From: Pseudomonas sp. DG56-2
Lineage (GTDB): Bacteria > Pseudomonadota > Gammaproteobacteria > Pseudomonadales > Pseudomonadaceae
NCBI RefSeq assembly: GCF_004803755.1
Contig: NZ_CP032311.1
Span: 3,984,501 to 4,048,500 of the forward strand
DNA length: 64,000 bases
Reading direction: 5' to 3'
Below the pieces are notes generated by a model. That model was not told where the DNA came from and made no database searches. It was given only the letters and a program-made list of their open reading frames with translations. Positions 10,858 through 21,589 of this stretch are shown one piece after another. The position numbers were made by a program, and so were the translations under genes. Within the stretch, counting starts at the first letter, position 1, and every line of letters begins with the position of its first letter.

Positions 10858-10858
10858 A

Positions 10859-12481
10859 ATGAGCAACGAAACCTTGATCGAAGTGCGTGACCTGGCCGTG
10901 GAGTTTGTAAGTGGCGAGCAAACTCAGCGGGTAGTCGAAGGCATCAGTTTCGACATCCGCCGCGGCGAAACCCTGGCATTGGTCGGCGAAAGCGGTTCGG
11001 GCAAATCGGTAACCGCGCACTCGATCCTGCGGCTGCTGCCCTACCCGCTGGCGCGCCATCCCAGCGGCAGCATCCGCTACGAAGGGCGCGACCTGATGAC
11101 CCTGGATGAAAAGCAGATGCGCCATATCCGTGGCAATCGCATCGCGATGATCTTCCAGGAGCCGATGACCTCGCTCAACCCGCTGCACACAATCGAAAAG
11201 CAAATTAACGAGATACTCCTGCTGCACAAGGGCCTCAAGGGCAAGGAGGCCACTGAGCGCACGCTGGAGCTGCTTGAGTTGGTCGGCATCCCTGATCCAC
11301 GCAAACGCCTCAAGGCCCTCCCACACGAGCTCTCAGGAGGTCAGCGCCAGCGTGTAATGATCGCCATGGCCTTGGCCAATGAACCTGAACTGCTGATTGC
11401 CGACGAACCCACCACGGCCCTCGACGTCACGGTACAGCTGAAGATTCTCGAGTTGCTCAAGTCACTGCAGGCGCGCCTGGGAATGGCCATGCTGCTGATC
11501 AGCCACGACCTCAACCTGGTCAAGCGTATTGCTCATCGCGTGTGTGTGATGCAGCGCGGCAGCATCGTCGAGCAGGCCGACTGCGCAACGTTATTCCACA
11601 GCCCGCAACACCCGTACACGCAGATGCTCCTGGGTGCCGAACCCAGCGGCGGTCCCGCCGACAATCCGCCAGGCAAACCGATGCTTGAAGTGGACGATCT
11701 ACGCGTGTGGTTCCCGATCAAAAAGGGGCTGCTGCGACGCACCGTCGATCACGTCAAGGCGGTGGACGGCATTAACTTCAGCCTGCCCCAAGGACAGACC
11801 CTGGGCATCGTGGGCGAAAGTGGCTCGGGTAAATCCACCTTGGGCCTGGCGATTCTGCGCCTGCTCGGCAGTCAAGGCGCCATTCGCTTCCAGGGCACTG
11901 CTTTGGACGGCCTGAGTCAACAGCAGGTGCGGCCATTGCGTCGACAGATGCAAGTGGTCTTCCAGGACCCGTTTGGCAGCCTCAGTCCGCGTATGTGCGT
12001 GAGCGATATCGTCGGTGAAGGGTTGCGCATCCACCGCATCGGCACAGCGGCAGAACAGGAACAGGCAATCATCGCTGCACTTGAGGAAGTCGGCCTGGAC
12101 CCTCAGGCCCGCCACCGCTACCCCCATGAGTTTTCTGGCGGCCAGCGCCAGCGCATTGCCATCGCTCGAGCCCTAGTGTTGAAGCCAGCATTGATCCTAC
12201 TCGATGAACCCACCTCAGCGCTGGACCGTACAGTGCAACGCCAGGTGGTGGAGTTACTGCGCTCATTGCAAAGCAAATACAACCTCACCTACCTGTTCAT
12301 CAGCCATGACCTGGCAGTGGTCAAGGCGCTGAGCCATCAACTGATGGTGGTCAAACAAGGCAAGGTGGTGGAACAAGGCGAAGCTGCGGAGATTTTCGCT
12401 GCACCGCAACATGCCTATACCCGGCAATTGCTTGAAGCGGCATTCCTGGCACCGGCTACCGCGCAGGAACAGCTGAGCTGA
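10859..12481 (+). CDS. yejF: Peptide ABC transporter ATP-binding protein, two fused ATPase domains (YejF/NppD type)
   Basis: 540 residues with two complete ABC domains. Domain 1: Walker A GESGSGKS at 43-50, signature LSGGQRQR, Walker [13 protein letters not shown]. Domain 2: Walker A GESGSGKS at about 319-326, signature FSGGQRQR, Walker [13 protein letters not shown]. Both carry the SHDL switch histidine. Fusion of the two ATPases in one chain is normal for YejF. ATG 10859 follows the yejE stop by one base, with GAGGAAA upstream. The operon ends at a strong hairpin 15 bases after the stop; the fabI gene found here in P. aeruginosa is absent. Confidence 0.94.
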   Translation: MSNETLIEVRDLAVEFVSGEQTQRVVEGISFDIRRGETLALVGESGSGKSVTAHSILRLLPYPLARHPSGSIRYEGRDLMTLDEKQMRHIRGNRIAMIFQEPMTSLNPLHTIEKQINEILLLHKGLKGKEATERTLELLELVGIPDPRKRLKALPHELSGGQRQRVMIAMALANEPELLIADEPTTALDVTVQLKILELLKSLQARLGMAMLLISHDLNLVKRIAHRVCVMQRGSIVEQADCATLFHSPQHPYTQMLLGAEPSGGPADNPPGKPMLEVDDLRVWFPIKKGLLRRTVDHVKAVDGINFSLPQGQTLGIVGESGSGKSTLGLAILRLLGSQGAIRFQGTALDGLSQQQVRPLRRQMQVVFQDPFGSLSPRMCVSDIVGEGLRIHRIGTAAEQEQAIIAALEEVGLDPQARHRYPHEFSGGQRQRIAIARALVLKPALILLDEPTSALDRTVQRQVVELLRSLQSKYNLTYLFISHDLAVVKALSHQLMVVKQGKVVEQGEAAEIFAAPQHAYTRQLLEAAFLAPATAQEQLS

Positions 12482-12495
12482 GATCGGCGTCGAAA

Positions 12496-12529
12496 AACAG
12501 AAAAGGCCGCGTGAGCGGCCTTTTCTGTT
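12496..12529. terminator. Bidirectional intrinsic terminator between yejF and ppiD
   Basis: Perfect 15-base stem (AACAGAAAAGGCCGC and its complement) with a GTGA loop. The A and T tracts on the two arms give a U-rich end in both directions, so it can stop the plus-strand transporter operon and the minus-strand ppiD transcript. Confidence 0.85.
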
Positions 12530-12544
12530 TCAAGCGTGGATCAC

Positions 12545-14416
12545 TCAGTAGCGAGTAATGTCCGCCTTGGCTTCCAACTGTTTACGGTAAGCCGCAAAGT
12601 CCTGCTGACCAGCACGTGAAGCGAGGAAGCGGCGATAGGCCGACTTCTCTTCATCGGTGGCCGCCGCACCTTCGTTGACGCCGTTGAGGCGCAATACAAC
12701 CAGGCTGCCATCGTTGAGTACGACGCTGCCATAGACCGGCTTGTCCTTGGCCTCAGGCTTGCTCATACGGAACACTGCCTGCAACTCGGCCGGATCGATA
12801 CCTTCCTGGCTACGCGAAACCGCTTCCTGAACCTTCCAGCTCTGACCGTCCTGCGCTGCATCCATGGCGATGCTACCGTCACGCAGACCGGCAATCAGTG
12901 CATCTGCCTTGGTCTTCAAGGCTGCAGTCGCCTGCTCTTTGGCCAGGTGCTTGCGGATACTGTCGGAGACCACTTCCAGACTCAACTGCTCGGGCTTGAG
13001 GTGCTCTTTGACCCGCAGCACCACGATGGTTTCCGGATCCAGTTCGATGGCGGTGCTATTGGCACCTTCTTCCAGCACTTCAGCGCTGAAGGCTGCCTGG
13101 ATCACGGCACGATTGGCAGTGATACCGTCGCCACCCTCACGGCCGAACGCCGGTGCGGTGTGCACCTTCAGGCCGAGCTCCTGAGCTGGCTGGGCCAGAT
13201 CGGACGCTTCGAAGGCCGAGTCTTCGAGTTGCTTGGTGACTTCAACGAAACGCTGCTCGACCTGCTGGGTTTTCAGCTCACGCGTCAGTTTGTCCTTCAA
13301 ACTGGCAAAGCTCGGCACCTCTGGCGCTTCCACGCCCAGCAGCTTGATCAGGTGGAAGCCGTAGTCGGTACGCACCGGGGCCGAAACCTGGTCTTTGTTC
13401 AGCGCATACAGCGCTTCCTCGAACGCTGGGTCGTAGACCCCCTGACCTGCGTAACCCAAATCGCCGCCGTTATTGGCCGAACCTGGGTCCTGGGAGAATT
13501 CCTTGGCCAATGTGGCAAAGTCTTCACCTTTGGACAGGCGCTGCTGGATCTCTTCGATCTTCGCTTTTGCCTGGGCTTCGTTCACCTTGTCATTCACTTC
13601 GATAAGGATGTGCGCAGCATGGCGCTGCTCCGCCAGGTTGGCGATTTCCTTTTCATACAGTGCTTTGAGTTCGTCTTCGTTGACAGTGACCTGATCGAAG
13701 AACGCCGATTTCTTCAGCTCGATATAGTCAATTACGACTTGATCCGGGCTCATGAACTCTTTGGCGTGTTCATCGTAATGCGCCTTGATCTGCTCGTCGG
13801 TGACCTTGACCGCAGCCGGGTCGGCCTTGAAAGTCAGCGAAGCGAAATCACGTGTCTGCTTTTCCAGACGGGCGAAAGCATTGACCTGGTCATCGGTGAC
13901 GAAACCACTGCCAGCCAGGCCAGCACGCAGTTGGCCGATGAGCATTTCCTGAGCCAGCATTTCGCGGAATTGCAGACGGCCGTAGCCCATCTGACGAATC
14001 ACCTGATCGAAACGCTCGGGGCTGAACTTGCCGTCAACCTGGAACTCAGGCGTCTGCAAGATCAGTTGATCAAGGGCAGCTTCGGAGAAAGCAAACTTGG
14101 CGTCGTGTGCGCCCTGAAGCAGCAGTTTACGGTCGATCAGACCTTTGAGCGCCGCTTCACGCAGCATTTTGTCATCGAGCAGCGATGGATCGAAGTCCTT
14201 GCCCAACTGTTGCATCAACTGCCGACGTTGCATGTCGACGGCCTGGCTCAGTTCGTTCTGGCTAATGGTTTCACCATTGACCTTGGCAGCGTCCTGGCTG
14301 TGGGTGGTGGCCTGGAAGATGGCATCGAAGCCGGTCAGTGCCATCAAGGCTACGATGACACCGATGATGGTCTTGGCAATCCAACCTTGTGAATTGTCCC
14401 TGATATTCTGCAGCAT
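12545..14416 (-). CDS. ppiD: Periplasmic folding chaperone / peptidyl-prolyl isomerase, PpiD/SurA type
   Basis: 623 residues, PpiD length. One N-terminal membrane anchor (WIAKTIIGVIVALMALTGF, about 12-30), a SurA-N-like chaperone region (about 35-200), then a parvulin (PpiC) domain around 265-365 with RHAAHILIEVND, FATLAKEFSQDPGSANNGG, and DYGFHLIKLL. A long C-terminal segment follows. It helps outer-membrane and periplasmic proteins leaving the Sec channel. ATG at 14416. It sits just downstream of hupB on the same strand, an arrangement also found in E. coli and Pseudomonas. Confidence 0.95.
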   Translation of the reverse strand: MLQNIRDNSQGWIAKTIIGVIVALMALTGFDAIFQATTHSQDAAKVNGETISQNELSQAVDMQRRQLMQQLGKDFDPSLLDDKMLREAALKGLIDRKLLLQGAHDAKFAFSEAALDQLILQTPEFQVDGKFSPERFDQVIRQMGYGRLQFREMLAQEMLIGQLRAGLAGSGFVTDDQVNAFARLEKQTRDFASLTFKADPAAVKVTDEQIKAHYDEHAKEFMSPDQVVIDYIELKKSAFFDQVTVNEDELKALYEKEIANLAEQRHAAHILIEVNDKVNEAQAKAKIEEIQQRLSKGEDFATLAKEFSQDPGSANNGGDLGYAGQGVYDPAFEEALYALNKDQVSAPVRTDYGFHLIKLLGVEAPEVPSFASLKDKLTRELKTQQVEQRFVEVTKQLEDSAFEASDLAQPAQELGLKVHTAPAFGREGGDGITANRAVIQAAFSAEVLEEGANSTAIELDPETIVVLRVKEHLKPEQLSLEVVSDSIRKHLAKEQATAALKTKADALIAGLRDGSIAMDAAQDGQSWKVQEAVSRSQEGIDPAELQAVFRMSKPEAKDKPVYGSVVLNDGSLVVLRLNGVNEGAAATDEEKSAYRRFLASRAGQQDFAAYRKQLEAKADITRY

Positions 14417-14483
14417 GCGTCCCCCAGAAACGGTTGTACTGAATGAAACAACCGTGGAGCGTGGGTAGATTCCTGATAGAAGA

Positions 14484-14507
14484 AAGGCGCATCCGGAGAT
14501 GCGCCTT
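14484..14507 (-). terminator. Probable intrinsic terminator of hupB
   Basis: Ten-base stem AAGGCGCATC / GATGCGCCTT with a four-base loop, about 105 bases after the hupB stop on the minus strand and followed there by a pyrimidine-rich TTCTTCT run. It separates hupB from ppiD. Confidence 0.6.
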
Positions 14508-14612
14508 CTCGTAACCGGCCAGACAACAGGTACTTTTCAACGATTCCTGATATCCGGCAGCCAAGCCAGGCTTGAGCCCGGCTCGGTTAGGCGTGAGCCT
14601 GAAGGAAGGGTC

Positions 14613-14885
14613 TTAGTTGACGGCTTCTTTCAGTGCCTTGCCAGCCTTGAAGCCTGGCTTCTTGGCAGCAGGGATTTCCAGAGTCTTGCCGGTTTGCGGG
14701 TTGCGGCCGGTGCGAGCTGGACGATCGGTTACGGAGAAGGTACCGAAACCTACCAGTACCACGGAGTCACCTGCCTTCAGGGCGCCGGTGACGGATTCGA
14801 TTACTGCGTCCAGCGCACGGCCAGCAACAGCTTTCGGGATGTCAGCAGAAGCGGCGATAGCGTCAATCAGTTCCGACTTGTTCAC
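14613..14885 (-). CDS. hupB: DNA-binding protein HU-beta
   Basis: 90 residues, exactly HU length: [19 protein letters not shown]..., [14 protein letters not shown], the DNA-intercalating arm [20 protein letters not shown] and [17 protein letters not shown] is a small dimeric protein that bends and compacts DNA. The start is GTG at 14885 with AAGGGGA upstream; a longer in-frame extension is not part of the family. The neighbours lon (upstream) and ppiD (downstream) are the conserved ones. Confidence 0.97.
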   Translation of the reverse strand: MNKSELIDAIAASADIPKAVAGRALDAVIESVTGALKAGDSVVLVGFGTFSVTDRPARTGRNPQTGKTLEIPAAKKPGFKAGKALKEAVN

Positions 14886-15031
14886 TCTAAGTCCCCTTAT
14901 CTCTATTGAGTTTGTTTCTAAGTATGTAATGAAAAGCAAAACAAGCGCTGGGTGGCCTAATGACGCATAAGCGCCGCTTTATAACAAGGGCCTGAAAATA
15001 CCGTCAAGAAAGCCCCCCAGCCAAATACGTA

Positions 15032-17428
15032 CTAATGCGTGCTAATTCGTTCCTTGGAATCGCTGTCGCGCTTTTCATCCTTGGCGACAATCTCTGGAGC
15101 CACATCTGGTAAGGGCTCCGGGGCGTATTGCAGCGCAATTTGGAGGACTTCGTCAATCCATTTGACCGGTTTAATCTGAAGATCCTGCTTAATATTCTCA
15201 GGAATTTCCTTCAAATCGCGCACATTCTCTTCAGGAATGATCACCGTCTTGATTCCACCACGGTGAGCGGCCAGGAGTTTCTCCTTCAGACCGCCAATAG
15301 CAAGCACCTGTCCACGCAGTGTAATTTCACCGGTCATGGCCACATCGGCACGTACCGGAATCTGCGTCAACGCCGACACCAGGGCGGTACACATGCCAAC
15401 ACCGGCACTTGGACCATCCTTGGGCGTTGCACCTTCAGGCATGTGGATGTGGGTGTCACGCTTCTCGTGGAAGTCCGCTGGAATACCCAGGCTTTTCGCC
15501 CGGCTGCGAACTACAGTCTGCGCAGCCGTGATCGATTCGACCATGACATCGCCCAGCGAGCCGGTCTTGATCAACTGGCCCTTGCCCGGAATCACCGCCG
15601 CTTCAATGGTCAACAGTTCACCGCCGACCTGAGTCCAGGCCAGACCAGTAACCTGCCCCACTTGATCCTGCTGCTCTGCCAGACCATAACGGAACTTGCG
15701 CACCCCAAGGAAATGCTCCAACTGCTCGCCAGTGACCTTTACGGCCACTTGCTTGACCCCCGCATGCTCCTTGACCACCTTGCGGCAGATCTTGGCGATT
15801 TGACGCTCGAGGCCCCGCACACCCGCTTCACGGGTGTAGTAGCGAATGATGTCTCGAATTGCACTGACGTCGACGTCCAGCTCACCTTTCTTCAGGCCAT
15901 TGGCCTTGATCTGCTTGGGCGTGAGGTACTTGACTGCGATGTTGATCTTCTCGTCTTCGGTGTAGCCCGGCAGACGGATGACTTCCATCCGGTCCAGCAA
16001 TGCTGGCGGGATGTTCATCGAGTTGGAGGTGCAGAGGAACATCACATCGGAAAGATCGTAGTCGACTTCCAGATAGTGATCGTTGAAGTTGTGGTTCTGC
16101 TCGGGATCAAGCACCTCAAGCAGTGCCGAGGCCGGGTCGCCACGCATGTCGCTGCCCATTTTGTCGATTTCGTCGAGCAGGAACAGCGGGTTGCGCACCC
16201 CTACCTTGGTCATCTTCTGGATCAGGCGGCCAGGCATCGAGCCAATGTAGGTACGCCGGTGACCACGAATCTCGGCTTCGTCACGGACACCGCCAAGGGC
16301 CATGCGCACAAACTTGCGGTTGGTGGCACTGGCAATCGACTCGGCCAGGGAAGTTTTACCTACACCGGGAGGCCCGACCAGGCACAACACCGGACCACGG
16401 ATCTTCTTGACCCGCTTCTGCACGGCGAGGTACTCAAGGATGCGTTCCTTGACCTCTTCCAGGCCGTAGTGGTCGGCATCGAGGATTTCTTCAGCCTTGG
16501 CCAGGTCCAGGCGTACCTTGCTCTGGGCCTTCCACGGCACTTGCACCAACCAATCCAGATAAGAGCGCACCACGGTGGCTTCAGCAGACATCGGTGACAT
16601 CTGCTTGAGCTTATTCAGCTCGGCCTGAGCCTTGGCGTAGGCGTCCTTAGGCAGGCCAGCCGCATCGAGACGCTTTTTCAGTTCTTCGACTTCGTTGTGG
16701 CCTTCTTCGCTGTCGCCGAGCTCTTTCTGAATGGCTTTCATCTGCTCATTCAGATAGTACTCGCGCTGACTGCGCTCCATTTGCTTCTTGACCCGCCCAC
16801 GGATGCGTTTCTCGACCTGCAGCAGATCGATTTCAGCATCCAACAACGCCATGACATGCTCGACACGGGTGGTCAGATCGAGAATCTCGAGAATTTCCTG
16901 CTTCTGCTCGATCTTCAACGCCATGTGGGCGGCCATGGTGTCGACCAGGCGTCCGGGCTCATCGATGCTATTGAGCGACGAAAGCACTTCAGCCGGAACT
17001 TTCTTACCCAATTGAACGTACTGTTCAAATTGTGACAACAAGCTACGAACGAAGACTTCCGACTCGCGCTCAGCGGTCTGCGACTCGTCGATCAAGGAAA
17101 CTTCGGCACGAATATGGCCGTCGACTTCGATGAAACGCTCAACTGCACCGCGCTGCTCACCCTCAACCAGCACCTTTACGGTGCCATCAGGCAGTTTCAG
17201 CAGTTGCAGAACAGTGGCAATGGTACCGACGCGATACAAGGCATCTTCGCCTGGATCGTCGTCTGCGGGATTCTTTTGGGCCAGCAGAAGAATCTGCTTT
17301 TCGCCCGTCATTGCGGCCTCAAGGGCTTCGATGGACTTCTCGCGCCCCACGAACAGTGGGATGACCATATGCGGATAGACAACAACGTCGCGCAATGGCA
17401 AAAGAGGCAAGTCGAGGGTGGTCTTCAT
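15032..17428 (-). CDS. lon: ATP-dependent protease La
   Basis: 798 residues, standard LonA. N-terminal substrate-binding domain ([20 protein letters not shown]), AAA+ module with Walker [10 protein letters not shown] and sensor regions, and C-terminal protease domain with the catalytic Ser674 in DGPSAGVGM and Lys717 in GGLKEKLLA. It degrades misfolded and short-lived regulatory proteins in the cytoplasm. ATG 17428 gives the family start [14 protein letters not shown], preceded by GAGGCGAAATC. It is downstream of clpX, separated by a terminator and a possible heat-shock promoter. Confidence 0.97.
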   Translation of the reverse strand: MKTTLDLPLLPLRDVVVYPHMVIPLFVGREKSIEALEAAMTGEKQILLLAQKNPADDDPGEDALYRVGTIATVLQLLKLPDGTVKVLVEGEQRGAVERFIEVDGHIRAEVSLIDESQTAERESEVFVRSLLSQFEQYVQLGKKVPAEVLSSLNSIDEPGRLVDTMAAHMALKIEQKQEILEILDLTTRVEHVMALLDAEIDLLQVEKRIRGRVKKQMERSQREYYLNEQMKAIQKELGDSEEGHNEVEELKKRLDAAGLPKDAYAKAQAELNKLKQMSPMSAEATVVRSYLDWLVQVPWKAQSKVRLDLAKAEEILDADHYGLEEVKERILEYLAVQKRVKKIRGPVLCLVGPPGVGKTSLAESIASATNRKFVRMALGGVRDEAEIRGHRRTYIGSMPGRLIQKMTKVGVRNPLFLLDEIDKMGSDMRGDPASALLEVLDPEQNHNFNDHYLEVDYDLSDVMFLCTSNSMNIPPALLDRMEVIRLPGYTEDEKINIAVKYLTPKQIKANGLKKGELDVDVSAIRDIIRYYTREAGVRGLERQIAKICRKVVKEHAGVKQVAVKVTGEQLEHFLGVRKFRYGLAEQQDQVGQVTGLAWTQVGGELLTIEAAVIPGKGQLIKTGSLGDVMVESITAAQTVVRSRAKSLGIPADFHEKRDTHIHMPEGATPKDGPSAGVGMCTALVSALTQIPVRADVAMTGEITLRGQVLAIGGLKEKLLAAHRGGIKTVIIPEENVRDLKEIPENIKQDLQIKPVKWIDEVLQIALQYAPEPLPDVAPEIVAKDEKRDSDSKERISTH

Positions 17429-17486
17429 GATTTCGCCTCTACAGCGGCCTGGTGGCCGGAAACCGGTGGAATTTGAGCGTGGGTTT

Positions 17487-17516
17487 AATGTGGGGGCAGC
17501 CCCGCAAAAAAACAAG
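17487..17516 (-). promoter_or_regulatory. Possible sigma-32 heat-shock promoter of lon
   Basis: On the minus strand CTTGTT and CCCCACATT lie 15 bases apart, about 60 bases upstream of the lon ATG and after the clpX terminator. This resembles the heat-shock consensus CTTGAA - 13 to 15 bases - CCCCATNT. Known heat-shock control of lon in related bacteria makes it plausible; the -35 match is only four of six. Confidence 0.4.
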
Positions 17517-17535
17517 CTCTACGACAGGAAAAGCA

Positions 17536-17555
17536 AAGGGGCCCGAAGGCCCCTT
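17536..17555 (-). terminator. Intrinsic terminator of clpX
   Basis: Eight-base GC-rich stem AAGGGGCC / GGCCCCTT with a TTCG loop on the minus strand, followed by TGCTTTTCC, 24 to 43 bases after the clpX stop. Confidence 0.75.
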
Positions 17556-17578
17556 GCAAATTCGAGCCGATGGGCGAC

Positions 17579-18862
17579 TCAGACGTCTGGTGCAGCTTTG
17601 GCTTGCGGCTCGCTGTTCTCGTAGATCAGCAGCGGCTGCGAAGAACCATCGATGACGCTCTCATCGATCACCACCTTGCTGACATCCTTCTGCGAAGGAA
17701 TTTCATACATGGTATCGAGCAGGATGCCTTCGAGAATCGAGCGCAGGCCACGGGCACCGGTTTTGCGCTCCAGGGCCTTGCGGGCTACGGACTTGAGCGC
17801 ATCGCTACGGAACTCCAGATCCACACCTTCCATCTCGAACAGCTTGGCATACTGCTTGGTGAGCGCGTTTTTCGGCTCGGTCAGAATCTGCATCAAGGCA
17901 GCTTCGTCGAGCTCGTCAAGCGTCGCCAGTACCGGCAGGCGGCCAACGAATTCGGGAATCAGACCGAACTTGACCAGATCGTCAGGCTCGACCTCACGCA
18001 GCGACTCGCCGACCTTCTTGCCTTCCTGCTTGCTGCGTACTTCGGCACCAAAACCGATACCACCGCGGGTGGAGCGACCCTGAATGACCTTTTCAAGGCC
18101 CGAGAACGCACCGCCACAGATAAACAGGATGTTACGCGTATCGACCTGCAGGAATTCTTGCTGCGGATGCTTGCGGCCACCTTGCGGCGGTACCGAGGCA
18201 ACCGTGCCTTCGATCAGCTTGAGCAGCGCTTGCTGCACACCTTCGCCCGAAACATCACGGGTGATCGATGGGTTGTCCGACTTGCGCGAAATCTTGTCGA
18301 TTTCGTCGATGTAGACAATGCCCATCTGGGCCTTTTCCACGTCGTAGTCGCACTTCTGCAGCAGTTTCTGAATGATGTTCTCAACGTCTTCCCCCACATA
18401 ACCGGCTTCGGTCAGGGTGGTGGCATCGGCGATGGTGAACGGTACATTCAACAGACGCGCGAGGGTTTCGGCGAGCAGGGTTTTACCCGAGCCCGTCGGA
18501 CCGATCAGCAGGATGTTACTCTTGCCGAGCTCGACATCGTCGTTCTTCTTGTCGCGTTGGTTCAGGCGCTTGTAGTGGTTGTACACCGCTACCGCCAGTA
18601 CCTTTTTCGCACGCTCCTGACCAATGACATACTGATCCAGGATGGTGCTGATTTCTTTCGGCGAAGGCAGTTTATGCGCACTGCTTTCGGCCTGGGCTTC
18701 CTGCACCTCCTCGCGGATGATGTCGTTGCACAGGTCGACGCACTCGTCGCAAATAAATACCGAGGGGCCGGCAATCAACTTGCGCACTTCATGCTGGCTT
18801 TTGCCGCAGAAGGAGCAATAGAGCAATTTGCCGTTGTCCTCGCCGTTACGGGTGTCAGTCAT
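17579..18862 (-). CDS. clpX: ClpXP ATPase subunit ClpX
   Basis: 427 residues. N-terminal zinc-binding domain with Cys16, Cys19, Cys38 and Cys41; AAA+ domain with Walker A GPTGSGKT at 121-128, Walker [10 protein letters not shown] and the pore loops. The IGF loop that docks on ClpP is present as GIGFGAEV. ClpX unfolds tagged substrates and feeds them to ClpP, whose gene lies just upstream (106 bases). ATG at 18862. Confidence 0.98.
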   Translation of the reverse strand: MTDTRNGEDNGKLLYCSFCGKSQHEVRKLIAGPSVFICDECVDLCNDIIREEVQEAQAESSAHKLPSPKEISTILDQYVIGQERAKKVLAVAVYNHYKRLNQRDKKNDDVELGKSNILLIGPTGSGKTLLAETLARLLNVPFTIADATTLTEAGYVGEDVENIIQKLLQKCDYDVEKAQMGIVYIDEIDKISRKSDNPSITRDVSGEGVQQALLKLIEGTVASVPPQGGRKHPQQEFLQVDTRNILFICGGAFSGLEKVIQGRSTRGGIGFGAEVRSKQEGKKVGESLREVEPDDLVKFGLIPEFVGRLPVLATLDELDEAALMQILTEPKNALTKQYAKLFEMEGVDLEFRSDALKSVARKALERKTGARGLRSILEGILLDTMYEIPSQKDVSKVVIDESVIDGSSQPLLIYENSEPQAKAAPDV

Positions 18863-18968
18863 TCGATCGATCCAATCCGGTAGGCTTGCAACACAAGATG
18901 AAGGCTATTGCGGGCTTTTTCAAGCCCACAGGTGGCGGGAAAACCCAACCACCTGCTTTATTGCCTTA

Positions 18969-19610
18969 TCAGACAGCCATTTGCCGCTTGTCGTGTACCG
19001 AGTCGATCAGGCCGTACTCGGCAGCACGTTGCGCGCTCATGAAGTTGTCGCGTTCGGTATCACGCTTGATGGTTTCAAGGTCCTGGCCAGTGTGGAAGGC
19101 CAGCAACTCGTTCAACCGCGACTTGATGGAGAGGATTTCCTTGGCGTGGATTTCGATGTCCGTCGCCTGCCCCTGGAAACCACCCAGTGGCTGGTGAATC
19201 ATCACACGCGAATTCGGCAGGCAGTGACGCTTGCCCTGGGCACCGGCAGCAAGCAGGAAGGCGCCCATGGAGCAAGCCTGGCCGATGCACACGGTGGAAA
19301 CATCCGGCTTGATGAACTGCATGGTGTCGTAGATCGACATGCCCGCAGTTACCGAACCGCCCGGTGAGTTGATGTAAAGATGGATATCCTTGTCCGGGTT
19401 TTCCGCTTCAAGGAACAGCAATTGCGCCGCGATCAGGTTGGCCATGTAGTCCTCTACCGGGCCGACCAGGAAGATCACTCGTTCCTTCAGAAGGCGCGAG
19501 TAGATGTCATAGGCACGCTCACCACGAGCGGATTGCTCGATAACCATCGGGACCAGGCCGCCTGCGGCCTGGATGTCAGAGCTCTGCTGATAATAAGAAT
19601 TGCGGGACAT
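18969..19610 (-). CDS. clpP: ATP-dependent Clp protease proteolytic subunit
   Basis: 213 residues. Catalytic triad Ser114 (GQACSMGAF), His139 ([10 protein letters not shown]) and Asp188 (RDTERDNF); [10 protein letters not shown] forms the oxyanion region. ClpP assembles two stacked heptamers that degrade polypeptides delivered by ClpX. I chose ATG 19610 (MSRNSYYQQ...), the usual Pseudomonas N-terminus, over a GTG three codons upstream. It lies between tig and clpX in the conserved order. Confidence 0.97.
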   Translation of the reverse strand: MSRNSYYQQSSDIQAAGGLVPMVIEQSARGERAYDIYSRLLKERVIFLVGPVEDYMANLIAAQLLFLEAENPDKDIHLYINSPGGSVTAGMSIYDTMQFIKPDVSTVCIGQACSMGAFLLAAGAQGKRHCLPNSRVMIHQPLGGFQGQATDIEIHAKEILSIKSRLNELLAFHTGQDLETIKRDTERDNFMSAQRAAEYGLIDSVHDKRQMAV

Positions 19611-19650
19611 GTCCTGCACTCACTCCCAAATAGTCATGTCTTGAATACGC

Positions 19651-19676
19651 ACAAGCCAGCTCGAAAGCTGGCTTGT
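19651..19676 (-). terminator. Hairpin between tig and clpP (attenuator or weak terminator)
   Basis: Perfect 11-base stem ACAAGCCAGCT / AGCTGGCTTGT with a four-base loop in the tig-clpP gap. On the minus strand no clear T-run follows, so it may only attenuate read-through or mark an RNA processing point. Confidence 0.5.
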
Positions 19677-19701
19677 GGTGTTTTCCTACGCGAGAAGGAA
19701 A

Positions 19702-21012
19702 TCAGTCAGCGGCAGGAGCCTGCACTGGCTTGATTGCTTCTTCGTACGAGACCGATTTATCGGTCACAGTCGCTTTCTGCAGAACAGTATCCACAACTTG
19801 TTCTTCCAGCACAACCGAACGAACTTCGTTCAGTTGCTGGTCGTTCTTGTAGTACCAAGCCACGACCTGCTCAGGCTCTTGGTAAGCCGAAGCCATTTCC
19901 TGGATCATTTCCCGAACGCGGGCTTCGTCTGGCTTCAGGTCGTTCTGCTTGACCACTTCAGCGACGATCAGACCCAGCACTACGCGACGCTTGGCTTGCT
20001 CTTCGAACAGCTCGGCCGGCAGTTGCTCAGGCTTGATATTGCCACCGAACTGCTGAACAGCTTGTACGCGCAGGCGATTGACTTCGTTTTCCAGCAGCGC
20101 CTTAGGTACTTCGATCGGGTTGGCAGCTACCAAGCCGTCCATTACCTGATTCTTGACCTTGGTTTTGATGGCCTGGCGCAGTTCACGCTCCATGTTCTTG
20201 CGAACTTCGGCGCGGAAACCATCAATGCCGGTTTCCTTGATACCGAACTGGGCGAAGAACTCTTCGGTCAGTTCTGGCAGTTTAGGCTCGGAAACACTGT
20301 TGACAGTTACGGTGAACTCGGCGGTTTTGCCAGCCAGGTCCAGGTTCTGGTAATCCTCAGGGAAAGTCAGGTTCAGAACGCGTTCTTCACCAGCCTTGGC
20401 GCCAACCAGACCTTCTTCGAAGCCTGGGATCATACGGCCGGAACCCAGAACCAGCTGGGTGCCCTGGGCCGAACCACCGGCGAAGGCTTCACCGTCGACC
20501 TTGCCGACGAAATCGATGTTCAGCTGATCTTCGTTCTGAGCAGCACGATCTGCGACTTCGAAACGAACGTTCTGCTTGCGCAGGACTTCCAGCATGTTGT
20601 CCAGGTCGGCGTCAGTGACTTCGGCGCTCAGGCGCTCGACAGCAATCGAATCGAAACCGGCAACGGTGAACTCAGGGAATACTTCGAAAATAGCGACGTA
20701 CTCCAGGTCACCACCTTTCTCGAACGACTTTGGCTCAACGGCAGGGGCGCCAGCCGGGTTCAGCTTCTGCTCGACCACAGCTTCGTAGAAAGAAGCCTGG
20801 ACCAGGTCGCCGAAGGCTTCCTGACGGGCAGCATCTTCATAACGCTGACGGATCACGCTCATCGGCACTTTGCCAGGACGGAAGCCTGCAACCTTGGCGC
20901 GACGGGCAGTCTGTTGCAGACGCTTGTTGACTTCGTTCTCGACGCGCTCTGCCGGAACGGCGATGGTCATGCGGCGCTCGAGAGCAGAAGTATTTTCAAC
21001 AGAAACTTGCAT
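19702..21012 (-). CDS. tig: Trigger factor, ribosome-associated chaperone
   Basis: 436 residues. N-terminal ribosome-binding domain with the loop GFRPGKVP at 43-50, middle FKBP-like isomerase domain (about 150-245, with [16 protein letters not shown] and [15 protein letters not shown]), and a long helical C-terminal chaperone domain. It binds nascent chains at the exit tunnel. ATG 21012 gives the family start [15 protein letters not shown], with GAGGAA upstream; the frame extends further upstream without support. First gene of the tig-clpP-clpX-lon series. Confidence 0.97.
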   Translation of the reverse strand: MQVSVENTSALERRMTIAVPAERVENEVNKRLQQTARRAKVAGFRPGKVPMSVIRQRYEDAARQEAFGDLVQASFYEAVVEQKLNPAGAPAVEPKSFEKGGDLEYVAIFEVFPEFTVAGFDSIAVERLSAEVTDADLDNMLEVLRKQNVRFEVADRAAQNEDQLNIDFVGKVDGEAFAGGSAQGTQLVLGSGRMIPGFEEGLVGAKAGEERVLNLTFPEDYQNLDLAGKTAEFTVTVNSVSEPKLPELTEEFFAQFGIKETGIDGFRAEVRKNMERELRQAIKTKVKNQVMDGLVAANPIEVPKALLENEVNRLRVQAVQQFGGNIKPEQLPAELFEEQAKRRVVLGLIVAEVVKQNDLKPDEARVREMIQEMASAYQEPEQVVAWYYKNDQQLNEVRSVVLEEQVVDTVLQKATVTDKSVSYEEAIKPVQAPAAD

Positions 21013-21286
21013 GGATATTCCTCGTTGCACAGACGTTAGCCGGCGATACCCGACTCCAGAATCAAGGGCAAACATTCTAGTGGCTCAAAGACCAGAAGTC
21101 ACCCCGTTCAAGACGACGGGAAAGTACACCGGTCCTTTTCATTTACAGACCCCGGCAAAATCCTTGCCCGAGGACCCTCAAGACCCGCTGCTCAAGGCCT
21201 GGACGCCTCTCCTGATCGAGATAACGCACCCGACTCCAAGCAGCCAGAAATACTTATCAAAAAACTACATGATCGAGCCCGTCCGC

Positions 21287-21589
21287 TCAGGGCGCCGAAT
21301 CATCGATCTCGTTGATACTGCAATACTCGCCCCACTCCATACCCAGCGCTTCAGCTACCTGCCGATGCACGTCCAGGCGCATGCTCTTAAGCTCTGCCTC
21401 GGACCCGGCAATCAGCTGCAGGGTTAATTCCCAAGGCTCCAGCCCCTGCTCCTGCGCAGCATCTTCGAAGGCCCACTCAATCTGCTGATGTTGCTCGCGT
21501 GCACTTAACCCGGCAATTTCTTCGAGTAGCTGCGGATTGGCTTCGGCGAAACGCTGCAACGCGTTGTCCTGGCGCTCTTTTGAAATCAT
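21287..21589 (-). CDS. Conserved small protein, probably DUF6388 family
   Basis: 100 residues, acidic, predicted all-helical, with no signal peptide or membrane segment. Visible features: NPQLLEEIAGLSAREQHQQI near the N-terminus, EWAFEDAAQEQGLEPWELTL in the middle and LDVHRQVAEALGMEWGEYC near the end. I recognise it as a family widespread in Pseudomonas without assigned function; the DUF number is from memory. ATG 21589 is the only start. It stands alone between tig and the tRNA operon. Confidence 0.65.
   Translation of the reverse strand: MISKERQDNALQRFAEANPQLLEEIAGLSAREQHQQIEWAFEDAAQEQGLEPWELTLQLIAGSEAELKSMRLDVHRQVAEALGMEWGEYCSINEIDDSAP

Noticed and set aside
12947-16597. Long plus-strand frames opposite ppiD and lon (481 and 489 codons)
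   Set aside because: Both are antisense shadows of certain genes and lack ribosome sites.
19675-21039. 454-codon plus-strand frame opposite tig
   Set aside because: Shadow of trigger factor; no independent support.
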